Below are positions 29,787 through 35,369 of a DNA stretch of 35,369 nucleotides, in pieces. The notes under the pieces are model-generated. The model did no database searches. It had not been told where the DNA came from and worked only from the letters and a program-made list of their open reading frames with translations. The position numbers and the translations under genes are program-made. The number at the start of each line of letters is the position of its first letter. The stretch's first letter is position 1. Origin of the DNA: Clostridium sp. AM33-3 (GTDB lineage: Bacteria > Bacillota > Clostridia > Lachnospirales > Lachnospiraceae); contig NZ_QUIV01000014.1 of NCBI RefSeq assembly GCF_003480315.1, forward strand, positions 51,322 to 86,690. Direction: 5' to 3'.

Positions 29787-30187
29787 CCAAAGTCCTCTGC
29801 ATGAGATACAGTAATTGGCACTGGACCGACTTCAAGAGAATAGAGCCATATGCCCATATCTGTGATGGTCTTCACAAATTCCTCCAGATCATAAATGTCA
29901 TCGGTGATCTCATTCAGGCTTCTGACTACTACAACCTCAAAATCTTCCTCTTTAAGTGTTGCAAAGAAAGCATTCAGTGCTTCTCTGTCATAGTCCCTTG
30001 TCATTGAGCGATCACAATACGCATCATTTATTATTACTCCATTAGGTATTGCCTGATCACGCATACTTTCAACCATCTGGACTACATTGAGTTCCGCTCT
30101 GCGTGACTTTACAAATGCAATACCCTTTGCAAGCTCCTGATTATCTGTACCTTCGTTTCCTACTAAGTTAAAATCTCTTTTTTTCAT
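29780..30187 (-). CDS. Resolvase-domain protein lacking the catalytic serine region
   Basis: 135 residues from ATG 30187 (AAAGGAG). It shows the later part of a serine-recombinase fold (A-L-N-A-F-F-A-T-L-K, F-E-V-V-V-V-R-S-L-N-E-I-T-D-D, I-T-D-M-G-I-W-L-Y-S-L-E) but not the N-terminal V-R-V-S motif, and has no DNA-binding domain. Probably a regulatory or relic protein. A longer upstream frame reads through the operator region and is unlikely. Confidence 0.6.
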   Translation of the reverse strand: MKKRDFNLVGNEGTDNQELAKGIAFVKSRRAELNVVQMVESMRDQAIPNGVIINDAYCDRSMTRDYDREALNAFFATLKEEDFEVVVVRSLNEITDDIYDLEEFVKTITDMGIWLYSLEVGPVPITVSHAEDFGC

Positions 30188-30318
30188 TTTGTTATCTCCT
30201 TTACGATTTCGTATTGGAGAGTTTTGGCGCCTCCACTCTCGTGGTGTGCTGTATCTCAAGCACAAGTATATTGTAATCTGCCACACCTTAATTGCCGACC
30301 GTGTACAGGCGACAATTA

Positions 30319-30336
30319 TGTCGTGTAAACACGACA
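30319..30336. promoter_or_regulatory. 18-bp palindrome, probable XRE operator
   Basis: TGTCGTGTAAACACGACA, perfect, between the XRE gene and the resolvase-domain gene. A CGACA-atta-TGTCG dyad overlaps it on the left. Likely bound by a neighbouring XRE regulator. Confidence 0.55.
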
Positions 30337-30337
30337 A

Positions 30338-30685
30338 TCACTTTTCAACTGACACGCTTTTCATTGCTTTCATCATTGCAAGACACTGTCTTATCTGCAA
30401 TTCATCCATATCTGAAAGAACATCCATTGCCTCAGATAATAGTTCCGACTTTTCTTCATTCTTTCCATACATTATGAAATCAACAGATACACCAAGTACG
30501 ATTGCTAGATTATCTAATGTCTGTGTCTTAAAATCTCCACCATTTTCAATCGCAGATAATGCTTGTCTGCCTATACCTACTCTATGAGCTAACTCATCCT
30601 GTGATAATCCTATCTCCTTTCTTCTATCAGCAATTCGTATTCCTCTCTCATAATCCTTTTCTCTTGTCTGTGCTTTACTGCTCAT
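30338..30685 (-). CDS. XRE-family transcriptional regulator
   Basis: 115 residues. HTH at about 16-70 (L-S-Q-D-E-L-A-H-R-V-G-I-G-R-Q-A-L-S-A-I-E-N-G-G) followed by a helical effector part ending S-V-S-V-E-K. AAGGAGG precedes the start. An operator-like palindrome lies directly past its stop, ahead of the next gene. Confidence 0.87.
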   Translation of the reverse strand: MSSKAQTREKDYERGIRIADRRKEIGLSQDELAHRVGIGRQALSAIENGGDFKTQTLDNLAIVLGVSVDFIMYGKNEEKSELLSEAMDVLSDMDELQIRQCLAMMKAMKSVSVEK

Positions 30686-30737
30686 AAATCCTCCTTGCCG
30701 CCCTTGGAAACGAACAAGTCGGATTACCTTTACAGCA

Positions 30738-30793
30738 CAAAAAGACGCACGAGGAAACCAGTATCATAAATACTGTTCGTTTCCCCTGCGTCT
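30738..30793 (-). terminator. Long interrupted terminator hairpin
   Basis: AGACGCA..GAAAC..AGTAT (30743-30764) pairs with ATACT..GTTTC..TGCGTCT (about 30770-30793); on the minus strand it is followed by TTTTT. Between the Com-like gene and the XRE gene. The many internal loops suggest it could also be an attenuator or small RNA. Confidence 0.6.
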
Positions 30794-30853
30794 CTGGTGC
30801 TTCCATCTTTTGATGTGCCCTTATCAGGTGGGCTATAATTTAATTTTCAATCG

Positions 30854-31057
30854 TTATATTCTGAAAGTTCCATTCTCAGAATGTTCCTTCATCATTCCCT
30901 CGGAATACTTCTTGAGTATCATCACTCGCTTGCATCTGTCACACTTAATTCCAATATTCTGAAGTGCTACAGCGGAATCATCACCGCATACAAAATATTC
31001 CATCATTAACTTGTTGCATTTTTTACATCTAATTTCTATAACATTTTCTTTGTTCAA
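30854..31057 (-). CDS. Com-like zinc-finger protein
   Basis: 67 residues if it starts at TTG 31057 (AAGGAG nine bases upstream), or 74 from ATG 31078. Two C-x-x-C pairs (I-R-C-K-K-C-N-K and K-C-D-R-C-K-R) about 25 residues apart make a zinc ribbon like Mu Com. Small nucleic-acid-binding regulator downstream of the LexA/polymerase block. Confidence 0.65.
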   Translation of the reverse strand: MNKENVIEIRCKKCNKLMMEYFVCGDDSAVALQNIGIKCDRCKRVMILKKYSEGMMKEHSENGTFRI

Positions 31058-31206
31058 TTCAGTTCGCTCCTTATTCATACAAAATCATCAATTTACAATT
31101 CTGTACTCGTAAAGGAAAGGGAAATCACCTTTGCAAGCCTTTTGCCGGGAGTTCCGATGAATGTCTGCACATTCCCCGGCTTTGCTGATCTAAAGCCAAC
31201 TGACAT

Positions 31207-31229
31207 ATTGTGTGCTGTCAGCACACAAT
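31207..31229. promoter_or_regulatory. Perfect 11-bp-arm palindrome
   Basis: ATTGTGTGCTG-T-CAGCACACAAT, between the 81-residue gene and the Com-like gene. No T-run follows, so operator or mRNA hairpin. Confidence 0.5.
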
Positions 31230-31233
31230 CACA

Positions 31234-31479
31234 TCAGGCTCCGGCTCTTTCCATAAACCACATATTGTTATCTTCATAGAAAAGGAATATTTCCTTTCCA
31301 TCTACCACACAGGTATAACGCTCTCCAACTCCACCAGCCCTTGTACTGGCTGCTCTGCGCTTGTCTTTTACTCGTGTAATCTCATACTTTCTGCCATCTT
31401 CCCATGTTATCTCTTTGGGAATGAGCAGTCCGTCCTTTGAAAACTCTGCAAGTACATCAACATATACCTTATTGCTCAA
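31234..31479 (-). CDS. Conserved small protein of the LexA/polymerase cassette
   Basis: 81 residues starting at TTG 31479 (GGAAGG eight bases upstream; longer frames would overlap the LexA gene). V-Y-V-D-V-L-A-E-F-S-K-D-G-L-L-I-P-K, I-T-R-V-K-D, a basic loop, then Y-T-C-V-V-D-G-K-E-I-F-L-F-Y-E: beta-rich. I recall this type next to Y-family polymerase genes in clostridial elements; its function is not known to me. Probably translated with LexA-DBD. Confidence 0.65.
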   Translation of the reverse strand: MSNKVYVDVLAEFSKDGLLIPKEITWEDGRKYEITRVKDKRRAASTRAGGVGERYTCVVDGKEIFLFYEDNNMWFMERAGA

Positions 31480-31493
31480 TGTAATCACCTTCC

Positions 31494-31736
31494 TTACAAG
31501 ATTGCTATTGCTCTGGAAGCATCCATCTTCCTTGCTATATAGCCTTTTTCTTCTAATATTTTCAGATGTGCATAAACACTTGAAGTCGATGCCACCCCTA
31601 CCATCTTGCATATCTCCCTGATAGTAGGAGCATAGCCATTCACACGCTGATATTGCATAATGCTTTCATACACATTCTGCTGCTTCTCTGTCAATGGTGC
31701 CCTGTCTACCAGATCAATTCTTGCTGTTTCGCCCAT
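31494..31736 (-). CDS. LexA DNA-binding domain only
   Basis: 80 residues equal to the LexA winged helix: L-T-E-K-Q-Q-N-V-Y-E-S-I, Y-A-P-T-I-R-E-I-C-K-M-V-G-V-A-S-T-S-S-V-Y-A-H-L-K-I-L-E-E-K-G-Y. The S24 self-cleaving domain is absent and a stop follows. It could compete for or compose with full LexA at SOS boxes, or regulate the cassette without RecA-triggered cleavage. GGGAGG upstream of the ATG. Confidence 0.85.
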   Translation of the reverse strand: MGETARIDLVDRAPLTEKQQNVYESIMQYQRVNGYAPTIREICKMVGVASTSSVYAHLKILEEKGYIARKMDASRAIAIL

Positions 31737-31778
31737 GTTCCGCCTCCCTCTTTTTTACTCTATTGGCACTTCTCGTTG

Positions 31779-33029
31779 CTAACTTGAAAAGTACCCATGT
31801 GGATGTACTGTGTGTTCTTCTTTTGCATTGACTGCCGCCAGAATCCTGTCCCGGTACATGAGTCCCCTCTGGATACTGTAAAATCCAAATCTTCTGCGTA
31901 TCTCATCCACCGCTGAATCCATCTTCATCTGCTTTTCACGCTTCTCCACACTTGAGAACAAATCTATCTGCTCCCAATAATTATCTGTTACCAGATCTGC
32001 ACCTCTGACACCAACACTACGGATTGGTTTGCTCCAGTTATAGTTTTCCTTAAATATCTGATATGCGTATGCAGCTATTTCTCCGGTAATGTTTGTCGCA
32101 TGGTCAATCTTTTTCTGACGGGTAAAAGAGAATAATTCATTATCCCTGACACTTATCTCAACCACTCTGCACCGGAATCCATTCTCACGAAGTCTTGCTG
32201 CAACACTCTCAGCCAGAATATAAAGAACAATCTTTACATCCTCATCGCATACTAAATCCTTTGGTGTCGTTGTGCTGTTTCCCACCGATTTGATTGGAGC
32301 GTGGGCGTTCTCCAGCTTGACAGGTGAATCATCATAGCCATTAGCAAACGACCATAAGATACTGCCAATCTTTCCAAGGTGACTGTTAAGCACATCTTCA
32401 TCTGTTCTTGCAAGATCACCTATGGTTTTAATACCAAATAATGCAAGCTTTCTGTTCGTACTTTTGCCAACGTATAGAAGATCTGCCACCGGAAGCGACC
32501 AAGCCTTCTGCTTAAACTCACTCTTATACATAGTAGTGATAGCATCCGGCTTCTTGTAGTCAGAACCCAGCTTTGCAAATATCTTATTGAAAGAAACACC
32601 AACACTCACTGTGATGCCAAGCTCTGACTTCATTCTCCTGCTGATTTCCTGTGCGATAAGCAATCCATCCCCTTTAAGGGAACTGCTTCCTGTCACATCA
32701 AGCCAGCACTCATCAATCCCATATGGCTCCTGTCTGTCCGTATATTCTGCATATATCTCATGAGCCATCCTTGAGAACCGAAGATATAAGTCCATTCTTG
32801 GTGATACAAATGTTATGTCCGGACAGACCTGCTTTGCCTGCCAGAGTGCCATTCCTGTTTTCACACCGTACTTCTTGGCAATATAGTCAGCTGTTAAGAC
32901 AATCCCATGTCTTGCCTCCGGGTCTCCGCCTACTGCCAATGGCTTTCCTGCAAGCTCCGGATGATGCAGATGTTCAATCGAAGCATAGCAACAGTTAATA
33001 TCTGAATGAAGTATTACCCTGTCTCCCAT
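31779..33029 (-). CDS. Y-family DNA polymerase (DinB/UmuC type)
   Basis: 416 residues from ATG 33029 (GGAGGTGG upstream). The catalytic acids are D10 (H-S-D-I-N-C-C-Y-A-S) and D106-E107 (Y-G-I-D-E-C-W-L-D), with the steric-gate region C-Y-A-S. The palm, thumb and little-finger regions are complete. Error-prone lesion bypass polymerase carried by mobile elements. The promoter region holds GGACACATGTGTCC, so the divergent S24 repressor probably controls it after DNA damage. Confidence 0.9.
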   Translation of the reverse strand: MGDRVILHSDINCCYASIEHLHHPELAGKPLAVGGDPEARHGIVLTADYIAKKYGVKTGMALWQAKQVCPDITFVSPRMDLYLRFSRMAHEIYAEYTDRQEPYGIDECWLDVTGSSSLKGDGLLIAQEISRRMKSELGITVSVGVSFNKIFAKLGSDYKKPDAITTMYKSEFKQKAWSLPVADLLYVGKSTNRKLALFGIKTIGDLARTDEDVLNSHLGKIGSILWSFANGYDDSPVKLENAHAPIKSVGNSTTTPKDLVCDEDVKIVLYILAESVAARLRENGFRCRVVEISVRDNELFSFTRQKKIDHATNITGEIAAYAYQIFKENYNWSKPIRSVGVRGADLVTDNYWEQIDLFSSVEKREKQMKMDSAVDEIRRRFGFYSIQRGLMYRDRILAAVNAKEEHTVHPHGYFSS

Positions 33030-33139
33030 CTGTTCCACCTCCAGTGTTCTGTTCTGACATCCATATCTGTCTGTCCAAGAATATGAGTAATGTTTCTTAC
33101 AGGGCATAGTATAACCCCAAGAATAATCGACTGTCAACG

Positions 33140-33153
33140 GACACATGTGTCCT
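33140..33153. promoter_or_regulatory. Operator of the polymerase/repressor intergenic region
   Basis: GGACACATGTGTCC, perfect 14-bp palindrome, between divergent polymerase and XRE-S24 repressor genes. A half site, GGACACAT, recurs at about 34019-34026, and GGACA-N8-TGTCC near 34318-34335. Expected to be the self-cleaving repressor's site. Confidence 0.65.
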
Positions 33154-33264
33154 TTTTTCTCATTATATTGGATTTTTAGCTTGAATAATTGGTACTGTTG
33201 CTATATACTATGGAGTGAAAAGAGACATTAGAAATCAACAAAATGAAAGAAAAGAGGCGTATGT

Positions 33265-33999
33265 ATGTACTCAATCGGAGAAATCATTTCATCATATAGA
33301 AAAAAGAAAGGCTTGCTCCAGCAGGATCTCGCTGATGAACTGGCAAAGGAAGGCATTACCATTTCCTATAAAGCCATATCCAACTGGGAGAGAAATCTTG
33401 CTGAACCAAGCGTTACCATATTTTACAAAGTGTGTAGAATCCTTGGTATTACTAACATGTATGAAGCATATTTTGGAGTAAATCCTGCTGATCCTTTCTC
33501 ATCATTGACTGATGAAGGCAGAGAAAAAGCTATGGACTACATCAATCTGCTCCATGCATCCGGAATGTATGAGAAGAAAATGGCTAAGATTATCCCATTC
33601 CGCAGCATTGATATATTTGAAAATGCTGTATCAGCCGGAACCGGTAACTTCCTTGTAGACGGACCGAAAGAGACTGTATGTATAGATGAATCTATCTTAC
33701 CGGAAGATACTACTTTCGGTGTCCGTATTAGTGGTGACAGTATGGAACCTGAATTCCACGATGGTCAGATTGCATGGGTATTACAGCAGGAATCTGTTGC
33801 TAATGGAGAAATCGGCATCTTCGCTCTAAACGGAGAAGCCTATATTAAAAAATTGCAAAACGATACAGACGGAATCTTCCTTATCTCGCTTAATGAAAAG
33901 TATTCACCTATCAAGGTTAGTGAAAATGACCGCTTAGACATATTTGGAAAAGTTCTTGGAAAATCTGATGCTTCTGCTATTACAGGACATTACCGATAA
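33265..33999 (+). CDS. Self-cleaving XRE-S24 repressor (CI/LexA-like)
   Basis: 244 residues. N-terminal HTH (about 4-60, L-L-Q-Q-D-L-A-D-E-L-A) and C-terminal S24 peptidase domain. The autocleavage bond is A124-G125 (V-S-A-G-T-G), the nucleophile S159 (G-D-S-M) and the general base K195/K196 (Y-I-K-K-L). RecA filaments would trigger cleavage, relieving repression of the divergent polymerase operon. AAGAGG upstream of the ATG. Confidence 0.9.
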   Translation: MYSIGEIISSYRKKKGLLQQDLADELAKEGITISYKAISNWERNLAEPSVTIFYKVCRILGITNMYEAYFGVNPADPFSSLTDEGREKAMDYINLLHASGMYEKKMAKIIPFRSIDIFENAVSAGTGNFLVDGPKETVCIDESILPEDTTFGVRISGDSMEPEFHDGQIAWVLQQESVANGEIGIFALNGEAYIKKLQNDTDGIFLISLNEKYSPIKVSENDRLDIFGKVLGKSDASAITGHYR

Positions 34000-34083
34000 A
34001 ATTGCAAGTCCTTTTTATCGGACACATTATTTTGCATAATTGATAATAAGAAAATATCTATAGAACTGAAAGAAGGGATTCTT

Positions 34084-34284
34084 ATGGCGGTTACCAATAA
34101 TATCAGAGAAATCCGGGAGCAGCGTGGCATTTACCAGGATGACCTTGCCGCTGCTATCGGATACAGCACAAAAACTGTCGGCAGGATAGAACGTGGGGAC
34201 AGTACCCCATCTGCCGAATTTATGCTACGGATATCAAAGTACTTTAATATGCTGGTGGAAGATGTATTCCATGTGGAAGATTGA
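34084..34284 (+). CDS. Small XRE-type regulator
   Basis: 66 residues, almost only a helix-turn-helix (Y-Q-D-D-L-A-A-A-I-G-Y-S-T-K-T-V-G-R-I-E-R-G), ending V-E-D-V-F-H-V-E-D as in YgzD-like regulators. GAAGGGA site. Lies after the S24 repressor in the same direction, 84 bp away. Confidence 0.87.
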   Translation: MAVTNNIREIREQRGIYQDDLAAAIGYSTKTVGRIERGDSTPSAEFMLRISKYFNMLVEDVFHVED

Positions 34285-34366
34285 GTCGGAGCAGCAATCC
34301 GGCTCACCTTCTATTTTGGACAGCTTTTCATGTCCTTATCAACAACTATAGTTTTTTGATAAATGC

Positions 34367-34397
34367 TTGACTGTAAACCTTGTTTATAGCTTATTAT
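34367..34397 (+). promoter_or_regulatory. MerR-type promoter with 19-bp spacer
   Basis: TTGACT (34367-34372) and TATTAT (34392-34397) are 19 bp apart, the over-long spacing typical of MerR-regulated promoters. The spacer holds the dyad TGTAAAC-ctt-GTTTATA. It suggests the MerR gene downstream controls itself. Confidence 0.7.
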
Positions 34398-34433
34398 TAA
34401 GTAAAATAGAGTTGCTCGAAAGGAGGGCATAAT

Positions 34434-35279
34434 ATGACTATAAAAGACGTAGAAGAGCGAACAGGTTTATCCCGTTCTAATATCCGTTTTTATGAAAAGG
34501 AAAAACTTATTGAGCCTTCGAGAAATGAAAGTAATGGTTATAGAGATTATTCTGAAAATGATGTGGAAAATATAAAGAAGATTGCATATCTACGTACATT
34601 GGGAATTTCTATTGAAGATATACGAAGTATTATATCCGAAAAAGTAACATTGCAGGAAATGCTTGAGAAGCAAAAGGAAGTATTAAAAAATCAGATTACT
34701 GATTTGAATAAGGCGAAACTCATGTGCGAAAAAATGCTGGATGAAGAAAGTATTAGTTATGAAAAATTACAGGTAGAACAGTATGTAACAGATTTGCATG
34801 ACTATTGGAAAGATAATCGAACTGTTTTCAAACTGGATTCCGTCAGCTTTTTGTATATATGGGGAAGTATGCTTACCTGGACTATGATTACCGCACTATG
34901 CTTGATTATTGGGGCTTTGTCTTATTCTAAGTTGCCGACAGAAATTCCAGTACAATGGAGTAAAGGAGTGGCAACATCCCTAGTTAATAAAAACTGGATT
35001 TTTATTTGTCCTGTTATATGTATCATAATCCGTTATTTATTAAAACCTTTTATCTATGCGAAATTACAGATGAACAATTATTATGGAGAAATTATAACAG
35101 AGTATTTGACAAATTATATGTGTTTTATTGTGTTGTCAGTGGAAATCTTCTCCATACTTTTTACTTTCGGAGTGGTAAAAAGTGTTGTTGTACTGCTATT
35201 TGTGGACACGGCAATTTTTATTGGATTGTTAGTAGTTGGTTTGGTAAAAATGGATTTGAGAGGGAAAGAAGTTTTATGA
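34434..35279 (+). CDS. MerR-family regulator fused to a DUF1648 membrane domain
   Basis: 281 residues. MerR winged helix (about 1-70, T-I-K-D-V-E-E-R-T-G-L-S-R-S-N-I-R-F-Y), a coiled coil (about 75-120), then about four membrane spans including the DUF1648 signature L-P-T-E-I-P-V-Q-W-S. A membrane-tethered regulator that might sense a membrane or extracellular signal and control its own promoter. AAAGGAGGG precedes the start. Confidence 0.85.
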   Translation: MTIKDVEERTGLSRSNIRFYEKEKLIEPSRNESNGYRDYSENDVENIKKIAYLRTLGISIEDIRSIISEKVTLQEMLEKQKEVLKNQITDLNKAKLMCEKMLDEESISYEKLQVEQYVTDLHDYWKDNRTVFKLDSVSFLYIWGSMLTWTMITALCLIIGALSYSKLPTEIPVQWSKGVATSLVNKNWIFICPVICIIIRYLLKPFIYAKLQMNNYYGEIITEYLTNYMCFIVLSVEIFSILFTFGVVKSVVVLLFVDTAIFIGLLVVGLVKMDLRGKEVL

Positions 35280-35311
35280 TTCAAATTTTATATTTCAGAA
35301 ATAACAATAAG

Positions 35312-35369
35312 GAGACCGTTTCAAGTTTTGTGTAAACGTTAAAAACTGATATAAGATTTGTGAATAGTT
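35312..35369. other. Possible end of an insertion sequence at the window edge
   Basis: GAGACCGTTTCAAGTTTTGTGTAAACG resembles, from memory, the terminal inverted repeats of IS256-type elements of clostridia (ends with GTGTAAA). The rest lies outside the window, so this is only a suggestion. Confidence 0.3.

Noticed and set aside
1..35369. CRISPR arrays, tRNA and rRNA genes
   Set aside because: No regularly spaced direct repeats and no cloverleaf or rRNA-like sequence were noticed on either strand; the phage palindromes are irregularly spaced.

Overview
The window looks like chromosomal DNA of a gut-type Firmicute, most likely Lachnospiraceae. The grounds are AGGAGG ribosome-binding sites, moderate GC, Tn916-type integrases, a flavodiiron protein and small accessory families typical of that group. 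This is inference, since no rRNA or other species marker is present.

Layout. (a) 1-546: two large imperfect palindromes (MITE/REP-like) and a terminator. (b) 547-3850, minus strand: GntR regulator, tRNA-dihydrouridine synthase, stand-alone receiver protein and flavodiiron protein FprA. (c) 4165 to 21389, plus strand: a GntR-flanked catabolic or uptake locus of transporter, SDR oxidoreductase and ATC-hydrolase-family protein. Its transporter gene is split by an insertion of about 14.5 kb. (d) 5034-19557: the insertion. I read it as a filamentous phage (inovirus) prophage. It has an HUH rolling-circle Rep, a Zot/pI-type morphogenesis ATPase, a major coat protein with signal peptide, a pIII-like adsorption protein, a pVI-like protein, a pV-like ssDNA-binding protein and a string of tiny membrane proteins. 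There is no secretin, as expected for a host with one membrane. An IS30-family transposase sits at the left end as the only candidate integration enzyme. Eleven copies of an 18-bp palindrome, TGTCCAAACGTTTGGACA and close variants, punctuate the whole element. A 15-bp direct repeat, AGCAATGGGATTCAT, bounds it, and joining the flanks at that repeat restores one 429-codon transporter frame.

(e) 21497-24113: nitroreductase, PAP2 phosphatase, a macro-domain-like protein and an EamA permease. (f) 24159-25022: decayed fragments of a response regulator, tyrosine integrases and a zinc-ribbon protein. (g) 25170-26381: a flavodoxin-fold reductase and a 3' fragment of methionyl-tRNA synthetase. (h) 26418-34284: a second mobile region with a Tn916-like integrase, Xis-like protein, small RHH protein, MazF/PemK toxin, resolvase-like proteins and XRE regulators. 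It also holds an SOS-like block: Y-family polymerase, LexA DNA-binding domain alone, and a divergent XRE-S24 self-cleaving repressor with a GGACACATGTGTCC operator. (i) 34434-35279: a MerR-DUF1648 membrane regulator with a 19-bp-spacer promoter, then possibly the end of an insertion sequence.

How the genes work together. The phage late genes run on the minus strand from 19426 to 9100, in an order like M13: DNA-binding, small coat proteins, major coat protein, terminator, minor proteins, ATPase, adsorption, pVI, Rep. A short plus-strand cluster of small acidic proteins (7843-9044) faces them. The 1.5 kb between transposase and that cluster is noncoding and full of hairpins, like the intergenic (origin/packaging) region of filamentous phages. 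The prophage both truncates the transporter and cuts the SDR and hydrolase genes off from their promoter.
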